A stretch of 36,387 nucleotides of DNA from Paraburkholderia solitsugae (lineage in GTDB: Bacteria; Pseudomonadota; Gammaproteobacteria; Burkholderiales; Burkholderiaceae), in NCBI RefSeq assembly GCF_013177695.1, contig NZ_WOEY01000046.1, positions 1-36,387 on the forward strand, in the 5' to 3' direction. This document shows, one piece after another, positions 24,458-32,272 of this stretch. The notes under the pieces are model-generated. The model was not told the origin of the DNA. It did not search any database and was given only the letters and a program-made list of their open reading frames with translations. Position 1 is the stretch's first letter. Each line of letters starts with the position of its first letter. The position numbers and the translations under genes were made by a program.

Positions 24458-25873
24458 TTAGTAGCGGTAGTGGTTCGGCTTGAACGGACCGTTCTTGTCG
24501 ACGCTGATGTAGTTTGCCTGATAGTCCGACAGCACCGTCAGTTCTGCACCGATACGGCCCAGATGCAGACGCGCGACCTTTTCATCAAGGTGCTTCGGCA
24601 ACACGTAGACCTTGTTTTCGTACTTGTCGCCGTGAACGAACAGTTCGATCTGCGCGATCGTCTGGTTCGTAAATGATGCCGACATCACGAACGACGGGTG
24701 GCCCGTTGCGCAACCCAGATTCACCAGCCGCCCTTCAGCCAGCAGGATGACGCGCTTGCCGTCAGGGAAAATGATGTGGTCGACTTGCGGCTTGATGTTT
24801 TCCCACTGGTACTTGCGCGTCGATGCAACGTCGATTTCCGAATCGAAGTGACCGATGTTGCAGACAATCGCGTTGTTGCGCATGGCAGCCATATGATCGT
24901 GGCCGATCACGTGGAAATTGCCCGTTGCCGTCACGAAGATGTCGGCCTTGTCTGCCGCGTATTCCATCGTCACGACGCGATAGCCTTCCATCGCCGCTTG
25001 CAGTGCGCAGATCGGGTCGATTTCCGTAACCCACACCGTGGCGCCCAGACCGCGCAGCGATTGCGCGCAACCCTTGCCCACATCGCCATAACCCGCCACG
25101 ACCGCGATCTTGCCCGCGATCATCACGTCGGTTGCGCGCTTGATGCCGTCGACCAGCGATTCGCGGCAGCCATACAGGTTGTCGAACTTCGACTTCGTGA
25201 CCGAATCGTTCACGTTGATGGCCGGGAACGGCAGGCGCCCTTCCTTTTCCATCTGGTACAGACGATGCACGCCGGTCGTGGTTTCTTCGGTCACGCCCTT
25301 GATGTGCGCGAGACGCGTGGAGTACCACACCGGATCGGCGTCGAGATGCTTGGCGATCGACTTGTACAGCGCCACTTCTTCTTCGTTTTCCGGCTTCGAG
25401 ATCACCGAACGGTCTTTCTCAGCCTTCGAGCCGAGGATCAGCAGCAACGTGGCGTCGCCGCCGTCGTCGAGGATCATGTTGGCGAATTCGCCATTCGGCC
25501 ATTCGAAAATGCGGTGCGAAAATTCCCAGTATTCGTCGAGCGATTCGCCCTTGAACGCGAACACCGGCACACCGCCTTGCGCAATCGCGGCGGCTGCATG
25601 ATCTTGCGTCGAGAAAATATTGCACGATGCCCAGCGCACGTCCGCGCCGAGTGCCGTCAAGGTTTCGATCAGCACGCCGGTTTGAATCGTCATGTGCAGC
25701 GAACCCGCGATGCGCGCGCCCTTCAGCGGCTGCGAGCTCTTGTATTCCTCGCGCGTCTGCATGAGGCCGGGCATTTCGGTTTCAGCGATATTCAGTTCCT
25801 TGCGGCCCCAGGCTGCAAGCGACATATCGGCGACGAGAAAATCTTGCTTTGAATCGAGAACTGCGGCGTTCAT
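24458..25873 (-). CDS. ahcY: S-adenosylhomocysteine hydrolase
   Basis: AhcY reversibly splits SAH to adenosine and homocysteine, relieving product inhibition of methyltransferases. The 471-aa protein has the full family sequence. Substrate-binding residues lie in [20 protein letters not shown] and [13 protein letters not shown]. The catalytic [20 protein letters not shown] is followed by the NAD-binding [10 protein letters not shown], and the C-terminal FKPNHYRY supplies the Lys-x-x-x-Tyr that closes the neighbouring subunit's site. I chose the ATG at 25873 because it starts the conserved N-terminus and has GGAGG upstream. The open frame continues another 133 codons upstream across the riboswitch, which is not coding. 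Confidence 0.98.
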   Translation of the reverse strand: MNAAVLDSKQDFLVADMSLAAWGRKELNIAETEMPGLMQTREEYKSSQPLKGARIAGSLHMTIQTGVLIETLTALGADVRWASCNIFSTQDHAAAAIAQGGVPVFAFKGESLDEYWEFSHRIFEWPNGEFANMILDDGGDATLLLILGSKAEKDRSVISKPENEEEVALYKSIAKHLDADPVWYSTRLAHIKGVTEETTTGVHRLYQMEKEGRLPFPAINVNDSVTKSKFDNLYGCRESLVDGIKRATDVMIAGKIAVVAGYGDVGKGCAQSLRGLGATVWVTEIDPICALQAAMEGYRVVTMEYAADKADIFVTATGNFHVIGHDHMAAMRNNAIVCNIGHFDSEIDVASTRKYQWENIKPQVDHIIFPDGKRVILLAEGRLVNLGCATGHPSFVMSASFTNQTIAQIELFVHGDKYENKVYVLPKHLDEKVARLHLGRIGAELTVLSDYQANYISVDKNGPFKPNHYRY

Positions 25874-25942
25874 CACGCCCTCCTTTCTAAGAAATTGACT
25901 AGAAATTTGACGTGAGCGCGGTTCGATGCGGTGGATAGGAAA

Positions 25943-26043
25943 GCGCAATGCGCATCCTGCCCCTCCGATTGAAGCCTCCGAGCCTGGCGGGCGGCCGGCG
26001 AATATGCTGATTCGCGGTACCCGTCGCAACGCTCCTCGAAGAC
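25943..26043 (-). ncRNA. SAH riboswitch in the ahcY leader
   Basis: The minus strand reads CGAGGAGCGTTGCGACGGG near the 5' side. A variable hairpin follows, then CCCGCCAGGCTCGG, then GGGGCAGGATGCGCATTGCGC. These blocks, in this order, match the SAH riboswitch (Rfam RF01057 type): CGAG pairs with CTCG (P1), CGGG pairs with CCCG (P2), and a downstream GC-rich segment can form the pseudoknot. This class raises ahcY expression when SAH accumulates. It lies 70 nt ahead of the ahcY start codon. A small TTTCTA/TAGAAA hairpin (25884-25905), adjoining the ribosome binding site, could be part of the expression platform. Confidence 0.9.
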
Positions 26044-26051
26044 GAACGGCG

Positions 26052-26060
26052 ATTGTAGCA
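26052..26060 (-). promoter_or_regulatory. Extended -10 promoter for ahcY
   Basis: On the minus strand TGCTACAAT (26060-26052) is an extended -10 element located 8-9 bp before the first riboswitch base, so the RNA would start right at the aptamer. No good -35 is seen, which fits an extended -10 promoter. Confidence 0.5.
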
Positions 26061-26090
26061 AATCGAGATGGCTTCGGGGTGTGGTTGGGG

Positions 26091-26888
26091 CTACGCGGCT
26101 TGATTCGGGAGAGCAGAAGCGGCTGGCTCGGCAGCGACCCTTGCTGCGCGCAATTGCTCGATGCCCGCGCGGGCGGTGTCGAGAAATTGCCTCGAAAACC
26201 GGAATGCATCGGCCACGTCGGCGGGGTCCGGTGTCTGCAGGCCAAGTGCGATGCGGAAATAACGTTCGGCATGAATGCCCGGGTGGTAATGCATGCGTAC
26301 GCGCTTCACATCATCCAGACGCCGGTTGCCGAAAATGTCGCGCAGGGCCCACGAAAACGCGCCGTCTTCACCGCCGATACGGCGGAACGCGTCGTCCATC
26401 GGAAAGCCGCCGAGCGCGGCGTACACCGCGCGGCGGATGATCAAACTGCTCGGCACCGTATTGCTAAGGGTTGCGGCGTGCTGTGCGAAGTCACGATGAC
26501 GGGTGAGGTCGCCCGGAAAATCCGTGTAGTCGACATCGAGCCGCACGGACACTTCGTTCGGGTTCTGCGTGAAGAATGCGCTCGCGGCGGCCAATGCGCC
26601 GGGTAGGTATTCGTCGTCGGCGTCGAGGAAGGCGAGCAGACCGTGATCCGCATGCATCGCGCCCCAGTTGCGCGCCCGAGCCGAGCCTCCGTTGTACGGC
26701 ATCTGCAGCAGACCCACGCGAGGGTCGAGGCGTCCGTAGTGTGCGACCAAGGCGGTGGATACATCGGTCGAGCCGTCGTCCACCACGATGATCTGCGCGG
26801 CTTCCGGCTGAATCAGGCAACTCTGGAGCGCACGGGCGAGCGTCGCCGCGCCGTTGTAGCAGGGAATGATGATCGAGATGGGCGTCAT
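26091..26888 (-). CDS. Family 2 glycosyltransferase
   Basis: This 265-aa GT-A-fold enzyme would use a nucleotide sugar. The N-terminus [24 protein letters not shown] and [12 protein letters not shown] (residues about 33-44) bind the nucleotide. [32 protein letters not shown] holds the DxD-type metal motif (DAD, about residue 92). An acceptor-side [12 protein letters not shown] matches the ED of GT2 enzymes. There are no membrane helices, so it is cytosolic. No polysaccharide cluster surrounds it, and the acceptor is unknown. It is divergent from the LysR gene and ends only 31 bp ahead of the ahcY -10 element. Confidence 0.88.
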   Translation of the reverse strand: MTPISIIIPCYNGAATLARALQSCLIQPEAAQIIVVDDGSTDVSTALVAHYGRLDPRVGLLQMPYNGGSARARNWGAMHADHGLLAFLDADDEYLPGALAAASAFFTQNPNEVSVRLDVDYTDFPGDLTRHRDFAQHAATLSNTVPSSLIIRRAVYAALGGFPMDDAFRRIGGEDGAFSWALRDIFGNRRLDDVKRVRMHYHPGIHAERYFRIALGLQTPDPADVADAFRFSRQFLDTARAGIEQLRAARVAAEPAASALPNQAA

Positions 26889-27064
26889 AAACTAAAACGG
26901 GCGCTGCCGGCCGAACGGTAGATAACCGTCGATGTTATCCCGCTTCCTGCGGCGTCCATCCTGGAAAAGCGATGTGCGCGATCGCGCCGAACAACGCGCT
27001 GCGCGCGAACGGCGCCGATACGAAGCGCGTCATCAGGTTGCACCGGAACATAAATTCGATGACT

Positions 27065-27095
27065 TACAATCGCTCAAATCATTCCAAATTGGAAT
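27065..27095 (+). promoter_or_regulatory. Perfect palindrome ahead of the LysR gene
   Basis: ATTCCAAATTGGAAT (27081-27095) is a perfect 7-bp inverted repeat around one central base, with the T-N11-A shape of LysR sites. It lies 16 bp before the GTG start and just after a TACAAT -10-like hexamer (27065-27070). It is a candidate autoregulatory operator. The remainder of the 223-bp divergent gap shows only a small 5-bp hairpin (26915-26929). Confidence 0.45.
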
Positions 27096-27111
27096 TCTGG
27101 AGCCTGAGATC

Positions 27112-28071
27112 GTGGAACTACGTGCGTTGCGGTATTTCGTCGAAGTGGTCCGTCAACAGAGCTTCACTGTCGCCGCCGAGCAGATGTTCGTCACGCAACC
27201 GACCATCAGCAAGATGGTCAAGTCGCTGGAAGACGAAATCGGCTCACCGCTACTGTTGCGCGACGGGCGGCAGATGGTGCTGACCGATGCCGGCCGGATC
27301 GTCTACCAGCGCGGTCAGGACGTGCTGGCCGCGCACGCGCAATTGCAAGCCGAGCTGAACGATCTCGACACGCTCGGCCGCGGCGAACTGACCATCGGCA
27401 TTCCGCCAATGGGCGGCTCGCTATTCACGCCCGCCATCGCCGCTTTCCGCCAGCGCTACCCGAAAATCGAGCTGAAGCTTTTCGAGCAGGGTTCGCGCGC
27501 GATCGAAGCCGCGCTGATCCATGGCGAGCTGGAGTTAGGTGGCGTACTGCAACCGGTCGACCCGGACAATATCGAGGTGCTGCCGATGACGCGGCAATTG
27601 CTGTGGCTGGTCGCGCGCACCGGCTCACGCTGGGACGATCTGCACGAAGTGCCGCTCGCCGAGCTCGCCAACGAGCCGTTCGTGTTTTACGGCGAGAGCC
27701 TCGCGCTCAACGATGTCGTGCTGAATGCGTGCCGCACCGCCGGCTTTGCGCCGACCATCGTCGGGCGCAGCGGGCACTGGGATTTCATGGCGGCGCTGGC
27801 GCTGGCCGGTGTCGGCATCGCGCTGTTGCCCGCGCCGTACTGCCGACGGCTGGACCCGACGCAGTTCACCTGCCGCCCCGTGGTGGAACCGGAGATTCCG
27901 TGGGAAATGGCGATTGGCTGGCGCCGCAACGGCTATCTATCGCACGCGGCGCGCGCATGGCTGGAGGTGGCCCGCGAGACGCTGCCGGGCCAGGCCGGCG
28001 ACGATTTCATGCTGGGGCCGGGCATCGGCATGACCGGCATCACGGCACCTGTTCAGACACCGTCGCCGTGA
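27112..28071 (+). CDS. LysR-family transcriptional regulator
   Basis: This 319-aa protein has the LysR layout. An N-terminal winged helix (ELRALRYFVEVVRQQSFTVAAEQMFVTQPTISKMVKSLEDEIG, residues 1-45) continues with LLLRDGRQMVLTDAG. A linker helix follows, then the two-lobe effector domain starting GELTIGIPPMGGSLFTPAIAAF. The co-inducer is unknown. I chose GTG at 27112 because it directly precedes the conserved helix and has GGAG 9 nt upstream; the frame remains open for 60 more codons of non-conserved sequence. It diverges from the glycosyltransferase, which gives only weak evidence of its target. Confidence 0.92.
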   Translation: MELRALRYFVEVVRQQSFTVAAEQMFVTQPTISKMVKSLEDEIGSPLLLRDGRQMVLTDAGRIVYQRGQDVLAAHAQLQAELNDLDTLGRGELTIGIPPMGGSLFTPAIAAFRQRYPKIELKLFEQGSRAIEAALIHGELELGGVLQPVDPDNIEVLPMTRQLLWLVARTGSRWDDLHEVPLAELANEPFVFYGESLALNDVVLNACRTAGFAPTIVGRSGHWDFMAALALAGVGIALLPAPYCRRLDPTQFTCRPVVEPEIPWEMAIGWRRNGYLSHAARAWLEVARETLPGQAGDDFMLGPGIGMTGITAPVQTPSP

Positions 28072-28076
28072 ACGCG

Positions 28077-28121
28077 CCACCGCAAACGCGGCCGCTGCAA
28101 ATGCGGCCACCGCAACGGCGG
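28077..28121. repeat. Three 15-bp tandem repeats after the LysR stop
   Basis: Three units, 28077-28091, 28092-28106 and 28107-28121, follow the pattern CCrCyGCAAmkGCGG with two to five differences between them. They start 6 bp after the LysR stop codon and end next to the large hairpin. No function is apparent. Confidence 0.6.
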
Positions 28122-28131
28122 CCGGCCAAAT

Positions 28132-28171
28132 GACAACATGCCGCCCGGCGCGAACCGGGCGGCATGTTGTC
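28132..28171. terminator. Perfect 17-bp hairpin between convergent genes
   Basis: The arms 28132-28148 and 28155-28171 are exact reverse complements around a CGCGAA loop. This is the strongest stem in the window. It lies between the LysR stop and the convergent OmpA gene. There is no long T run, so it may stop transcription weakly or act as a repeat-type mRNA end. Confidence 0.6.
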
Positions 28172-28185
28172 TTGGCAAAGCTGAC

Positions 28186-28336
28186 CTCGAAGGCTTATCT
28201 CAAAGGCCTAACTCGAAAGCCTATCTCAAAATCTCAAAGGCCTAACTCGAAAGCCTATCTCAAAGGCTCATTTCAAAAGCGCACCTCGAAGGGCCACCTC
28301 GAAGTCCCACCTCAGAGACTTATCTCCAAGGCTAAC
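28186..28336. repeat. 13-bp minisatellite, 12 units
   Basis: Eleven full 13-bp units plus one 8-bp partial unit (28225-28232) run head to tail with consensus CTCrAAGGCCTAt. Units 2-3 and 5-6 are identical pairs, which suggests a recent duplication of a 26-bp block plus the partial unit. Later units (28272 onward) are more diverged. The period is not a multiple of three, and the short open frame across it cycles through all phases, so it is probably non-coding. It ends 9 bp before the OmpA-domain stop codon. Confidence 0.85.
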
Positions 28337-28345
28337 TAAGTCCCT

Positions 28346-29371
28346 TTATTCCTGCTGCGCGACAAACTCGATGCGGCGATTGGCAAAGCGGCCGCTTGCG
28401 GTATCGTTGCTCGCAACCGGACGCGCGTCGCCGTAACCTTGCGCGACCAGCGAATCCGCCGGCACACCCGTTTTCACGAGGTACGCGCGGACCGCGTCGG
28501 CGCGCTTCTTCGACAGTTGCAGATTGGCTTGTGCGCCGCCGACATTGTCCGAATAGCCGGCCACTTCAAGCTTCGCCGTCTTGCCGTTGCGCGCGCAGGC
28601 ATTCAGTACCTGCGCCGACTGATTCAGATCTTCCAGCGCCGAGGCCGGCACGCGAGCGCCGGCGCTTGCGAAGTTGATCACCTGCAGGTTCAGTACCTTG
28701 ACCACGTCAGCTGACGCGCGCGAGCTGTCCGGCGTAAGCAGGCCCTTGATCGCGCTTCGGAAGTTCTCGGTTGCGCTGGCGACCGCCTGTTCGACGTTGA
28801 ACGAGCCGATTTGATACGACGCGCCGAACAGCGACTTGAGTTTGTCGAGCCAGCCGAGCTTCGCGTTCGCCGCGCTGCCGCTCAGTTCGATGTGCGCGCC
28901 GTCCACTTTCACTTCCGCGCCCGGCAATGCCATTAGCGGCAGCAGGCCGTCCAGATGAACGAGCCAGTCAGCGGGCTTGGTGTCCTGATCGACCGTGACG
29001 TTCGCGACGAAATGGTCAGCACCGAAGCGCTTTGTCAGCGCGTCAATCAGGTGGGTCTTTTCGGCTTCGCTGTCGACCGTCGCGGTGAGCGTCGGTTTGC
29101 CGGCGGCGTCGACCGTGAAGCTGAGCTGACTGTCTTTGGACGGCGCAGGCGCGGCGGCGGGTTGCTGCGCTTCGCTGGCTGCGCTTGCTGCTACCGCGCT
29201 CGCCGCGGCATCGCTGGCCGGTGCGGCTGCGGCTGAGGCCTCAGCCGACACGGCGGCGATCGATGCCTCAGCCGGTGCCGACGCGGGCTGCACAGTGGCC
29301 GCGGCTTCCGCGCTACTGCGCTCGCTGCTTTGTTCACCGCGTTGCTCGCTATGACAACCGCGCAGGAACAG
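28346..29371 (-). pseudogene. OmpA-domain half of a frameshifted DUF937-OmpA gene
   Basis: The frame is open from 29371 to the stop at 28346 (341 codons) but has no good start; a GTG at 29293 would give 315 aa. It begins LFLRGCHSEQRGEQSSERSS, looking like the end of a membrane helix. An Ala/Pro/Ser-rich linker follows, then a BON-like pair of repeats (LSFTVDAAGKPTLTATVDSEAEKTHLIDAL...). The C-terminal OmpA-like peptidoglycan-binding domain has VINFASAGARVPASALEDLN, KLEVAGYSDNVGGAQANLQLSKKRADAVRAYLV and GYGDARPVASNDTASGRFANRRIEFV. The upstream DUF937 frame stops 23 bp past the start of this frame. The two are best read as one original gene. Without its N-terminal part and helix this half may not be made or exported. 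Confidence 0.75.
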
Positions 29372-30080
29372 ACCACCACAGCCACTTGCGCGAACGGGGC
29401 TCCTCGCGCACGACTGCGTCGGCAGGCACGCGGATGCTCGACAGGGCTTCGGCCACCGGCTTGGCGGCAGGCGTCGGATGGTCGATGTGCGCCGAGACCG
29501 CTTTCAACTGCGACAGAATGTTGCCGCTGAAAGCGCCAAGCCCGCTCAGGCCCAGCCCGGCCATCAGACGGTCGTTCAGATAGGGTGCAATGGCCGGCAG
29601 TTGATGGCCCAGCAACGTTGGCAGTTGGCCGACGTTGCCCTGACCTTCAAGAAAATGCCGCTTTAGCAGGCCCAACAGCGTTGCGCCGACGATACCCGTC
29701 ATGGCGTGCGTCGCATGGGCCGGCACACCGGTTTGGGTGGCGACTTCGTCGCTCAGCGTATCGACGCGGCGATCGAGCACGCGTTCCAGCAGGTGGCGCC
29801 CCGCGCCTTCCAACTGGCTCACGCCGGTGGTGGTGCCAAGCAATTGCGGCAACTGCTCGGCGATGTGCCCGTTCACCTCAGGCGAGAGGATCGTTGTGAA
29901 CAGCGAACGCGCGCCGTCGAGCGTTGCGCCTTTCTGCATGAGACCGGCGACAAGCGCCGGGCCGGTCGTTGCAAGCACCTTCTGGGTTGCGTCCGGCGGC
30001 AGCCCGAAGCGGGCCGCCATCTGTCGCACGACACCGTCCGTCAACGCGGACTGAATCAGCTGAATCACATTGATACTCAT
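29349..30080 (-). CDS. DUF937 protein, N-terminal half of a split gene
   Basis: This 243-aa frame begins MSINVIQLIQSALTDGVVRQMAARFGLPPDATQKVL, a typical DUF937 start, and continues with repeated helical units (GPALVAGLMQKGATLDGARSLF, LLGLLKRHFLEGQGNVGQLPTLLGHQL). It ends RSRKWLWWSVPARLS, where the basic/aromatic run normally opens a membrane helix; the stop comes immediately. A one-base shift after WW leads into LFLRGCHSEQ of the OmpA half. I chose the ATG at 30080 for its AAGGAAG ribosome binding site. The role of DUF937 is not established. The product is soluble and lacks its expected membrane-OmpA tail. Confidence 0.8.
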   Translation of the reverse strand: MSINVIQLIQSALTDGVVRQMAARFGLPPDATQKVLATTGPALVAGLMQKGATLDGARSLFTTILSPEVNGHIAEQLPQLLGTTTGVSQLEGAGRHLLERVLDRRVDTLSDEVATQTGVPAHATHAMTGIVGATLLGLLKRHFLEGQGNVGQLPTLLGHQLPAIAPYLNDRLMAGLGLSGLGAFSGNILSQLKAVSAHIDHPTPAAKPVAEALSSIRVPADAVVREEPRSRKWLWWSVPARLS

Positions 30081-30247
30081 CGCTTCGCTTCCTTGATTTC
30101 CCGAACGCATCGCCTGACGCGCTCCTTTTCGCGGCGCGATTATAGGTTTGGGGGAATCTCATAAACGAAACGGCACAATTTATGACGAATTAACCGACGT
30201 TCGCCTAAATATTCTTATATTTGCGAGCTAAATTAGGAAAATTGATG

Positions 30248-30277
30248 CGCCACCCTGCCGGTGCCAAGCCGGTGGCG
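30248..30277 (-). terminator. Hairpin after the GMC oxidoreductase gene
   Basis: Arms CGCCACC (30248-30254) and GGTGGCG (30271-30277) lie 38 bp after the GMC stop and are followed on the minus strand by ATCAATTTTCC. It is a moderate terminator candidate. The AT-rich segment 30160-30245 upstream of the DUF937 start probably holds that gene's promoter, but I cannot fix the boxes. Confidence 0.4.
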
Positions 30278-30314
30278 ATTGATGAATGTGCACGCGTTCG
30301 TGCGTGGCGCGCCC

Positions 30315-31964
30315 TCAAGCCGCCACGCCGGTGACACCCGTCGACGCCGACGCCGGCACCGTTTGCCCCTCGCGCCGGCTCGCCGCGATCAGTTCGGCCG
30401 CGCGCTCACCGATCATCACCGTCGGCGAATTCGTGTTGCCGCCGATCAACGTCGGCATCACCGATGCATCGACGATCCGCAGCCCCGTCACACCGCGCAC
30501 CCGCAACTGCGGATCGACCACCGAGCGCGCGTCACCGCCCATCCGGCAAGTCGCTACCGGGTGATAGATCGTGTCGGCATGCTCGGCGATAGTCCGGCGC
30601 AATTCCGCCTCCGTCTGGCCGGTATGCGTGTACAGCTCCTTGCCACCATGCAGCGCGAGCGAAGGCGCGTCGAGAATGCGCCGCGCCTTCTGCGCCCCTT
30701 CCACCAGCAAGTCGAGATCACGCGAGTCGCTAAAAAAGCGCGGATCGATCACCGGCGCGGTGCGCGCGTCGGCGCTGGCGAGCGTCACCGTGCCCCGGCT
30801 ATGCGGCCGCAGCACGCACACGTGCAGCGAATAACCGTGGCCCCAGTGCATATGGCGATTGTGATCGTCGACGATCGCCGCGCAGAAATGCAGTTGCAGA
30901 TCCGGGCGCTCGAGCGTCGGCCGGCTCTTCAGAAAGCCCCCCGCTTCGGCGACGTTGCTCGACAACATGCCCTGCCCATGCCGCATGAAGGTCACAAACT
31001 GCGGCAGCATCCGCGCGATGCCGCGAATCGAAAAGCCGGTCGGCTCGATCGACGACACCCGTTTGTTGATGGTGAAGTCGACGTGGTCGATCAGATTCTG
31101 GCCGACCTCGGGCGCATCGTGCAGCACGGCAATGCCGAGCGACTGCAAGTGCGCGGCCGGCCCAATGCCCGAGCACATCAGCAGTTGCGGCGAATTGAAC
31201 GCGCCCGCGGCCAGCACCACCTCAGCGCGCGCTTCAAGCGTTTCGGTGTGGCCGCCTCGCACGATTTCGACGCCGCTCGCGCGCTTGCCGTCGAAAGTCA
31301 CGCGCAGCACCGTCGCATCGGCGATCGTATGGAGATTGGGGCGTTCGCGGTCGTAGATATAAGCGCGCGCGACGCTGCAGCGCCGTCCGTCGCGCTGTGT
31401 CACCTGATAGAAGCCGACACCTTCCTGATCCTCGCCGTTGAAGTCGCTGTTCGGTTTGTAGCCGGCTTCGGTCGCGGCCTGCACGAAACGCTTCGAAAAC
31501 GGATTGCGATAGCGCAGATCGGACACCGTCAGCGGTCCATCCGCGCCGTGCCAAGCGTCGGCGCCCCGTTCGTTGCCTTCGGCGCGGCGGAAATACGGCA
31601 GCACCTCGGCCCACGACCAGCCTTCGCAGCCGAGCTGCGCCCATTCGTCGTAATCGAGCGGATGGCCGCGCGTGTAGATCATCGCGTTGATCGCGCTCGA
31701 CCCGCCGAAGCCCCGCCCGCGCGGCTGATAGCCCTGGCGTCCGCCGAGCCCCGGCTGGGGCGTCGTCAGATAGCCGTAGTTGGTCTTGAGTTTGTGCGGC
31801 ACGACGGCCGCCACGCCGACCGGCATGTTCACAAAGAGATTACGGTCCGTATGCGGACCGGCTTCGATCAGGGCGATCGTCGCGTCAGGGCAGCTATCCG
31901 CCAGACGGCTCGCGAGCGAGCAACCACCTGAGCCCGCACCGACGATGATGTAGTCGTATTGCAT
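30315..31964 (-). CDS. GMC-family FAD-dependent alcohol/choline dehydrogenase
   Basis: This 549-aa flavoprotein oxidises a primary alcohol to an aldehyde, passing electrons to a membrane quinone or to oxygen. The N-terminal dinucleotide motif YDYIIVGAGSGGCSLASRLA and IALIEAG bind FAD. The GMC signature RGRGFGGSSAINAMIYTRGHPLDYDEW follows, and AAGAFNSPQLLMCSGIGP is the second signature. At the C-terminus YHPVATCRMGGDARSVVD carries the catalytic His, and NTNSPTVMIGERAAELI closes the FAD domain. It is nearest to the AlkJ/BetA branch; the substrate is not certain. I chose the ATG at 31964 for the AGGAGG site. It diverges from the aidB-aldehyde dehydrogenase pair. Confidence 0.92.
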   Translation of the reverse strand: MQYDYIIVGAGSGGCSLASRLADSCPDATIALIEAGPHTDRNLFVNMPVGVAAVVPHKLKTNYGYLTTPQPGLGGRQGYQPRGRGFGGSSAINAMIYTRGHPLDYDEWAQLGCEGWSWAEVLPYFRRAEGNERGADAWHGADGPLTVSDLRYRNPFSKRFVQAATEAGYKPNSDFNGEDQEGVGFYQVTQRDGRRCSVARAYIYDRERPNLHTIADATVLRVTFDGKRASGVEIVRGGHTETLEARAEVVLAAGAFNSPQLLMCSGIGPAAHLQSLGIAVLHDAPEVGQNLIDHVDFTINKRVSSIEPTGFSIRGIARMLPQFVTFMRHGQGMLSSNVAEAGGFLKSRPTLERPDLQLHFCAAIVDDHNRHMHWGHGYSLHVCVLRPHSRGTVTLASADARTAPVIDPRFFSDSRDLDLLVEGAQKARRILDAPSLALHGGKELYTHTGQTEAELRRTIAEHADTIYHPVATCRMGGDARSVVDPQLRVRGVTGLRIVDASVMPTLIGGNTNSPTVMIGERAAELIAASRREGQTVPASASTGVTGVAA

Positions 31965-32272
31965 CCGCTCCTCCTGGTGAGGCCACGTTGCTCGCGGCCC
32001 CTGTCTCGTACACACTTGTCTACGCGTGTTTTATCGGCATTGTAGGGAGCGTTGGAGCGCCACGGCGCGTTCGCGTCAGAGCGATCCCTCTAAACGAAAG
32101 GGCCCTCGCGACCCTATGATGAAAGACGCGCATGCGCCCGCCAGGCTGCTGCGCACGGCATTCAAACACGGCGCCCGGTGCGCCGTCCTCCGAGCGTGCG
32201 GCACGACACGCTGCAATAAAACAGCACGCCGTCGACCCGCGACGGCGCGCATCCGGTGAACGGAGACAGCAG
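31965..32272. other. Divergent regulatory gap, GMC oxidoreductase / aidB
   Basis: This 308-bp stretch has no convincing gene. On the minus strand TACAAT (32044-32039) is a -10-like match for the GMC gene. On the plus strand TAAAAC (32217-32222) could serve aidB, with TSS about 40 nt before its ATG. Neither has a good -35, and no clear operator was found. Confidence 0.4.

Noticed and set aside
24458..26272. A 604-aa version of AhcY starting far upstream
   Set aside because: The extra 133 codons cover the SAH riboswitch and promoter; the conserved N-terminus and GGAGG site fix the start at 25873.
26932..28071. LysR regulator of 379 aa from the ATG at 26932
   Set aside because: The first 60 codons cover a promoter-like region and the palindrome; the conserved helix starts at GTG 27112 with GGAG upstream.
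28186..28336. Possible CRISPR array
   Set aside because: Units are 13 bp and contiguous, without spacers, and no cas genes are near.
28130..28339. A 69-aa Lys/Ser-rich frame across the tandem repeat
   Set aside because: The 13-bp period shifts phase every unit, there is no ribosome binding site, and it starts inside the large hairpin; best seen as non-coding.
30261..31931. A 556-aa plus-strand frame
   Set aside because: Opposite strand of the GMC oxidoreductase with shadow composition.
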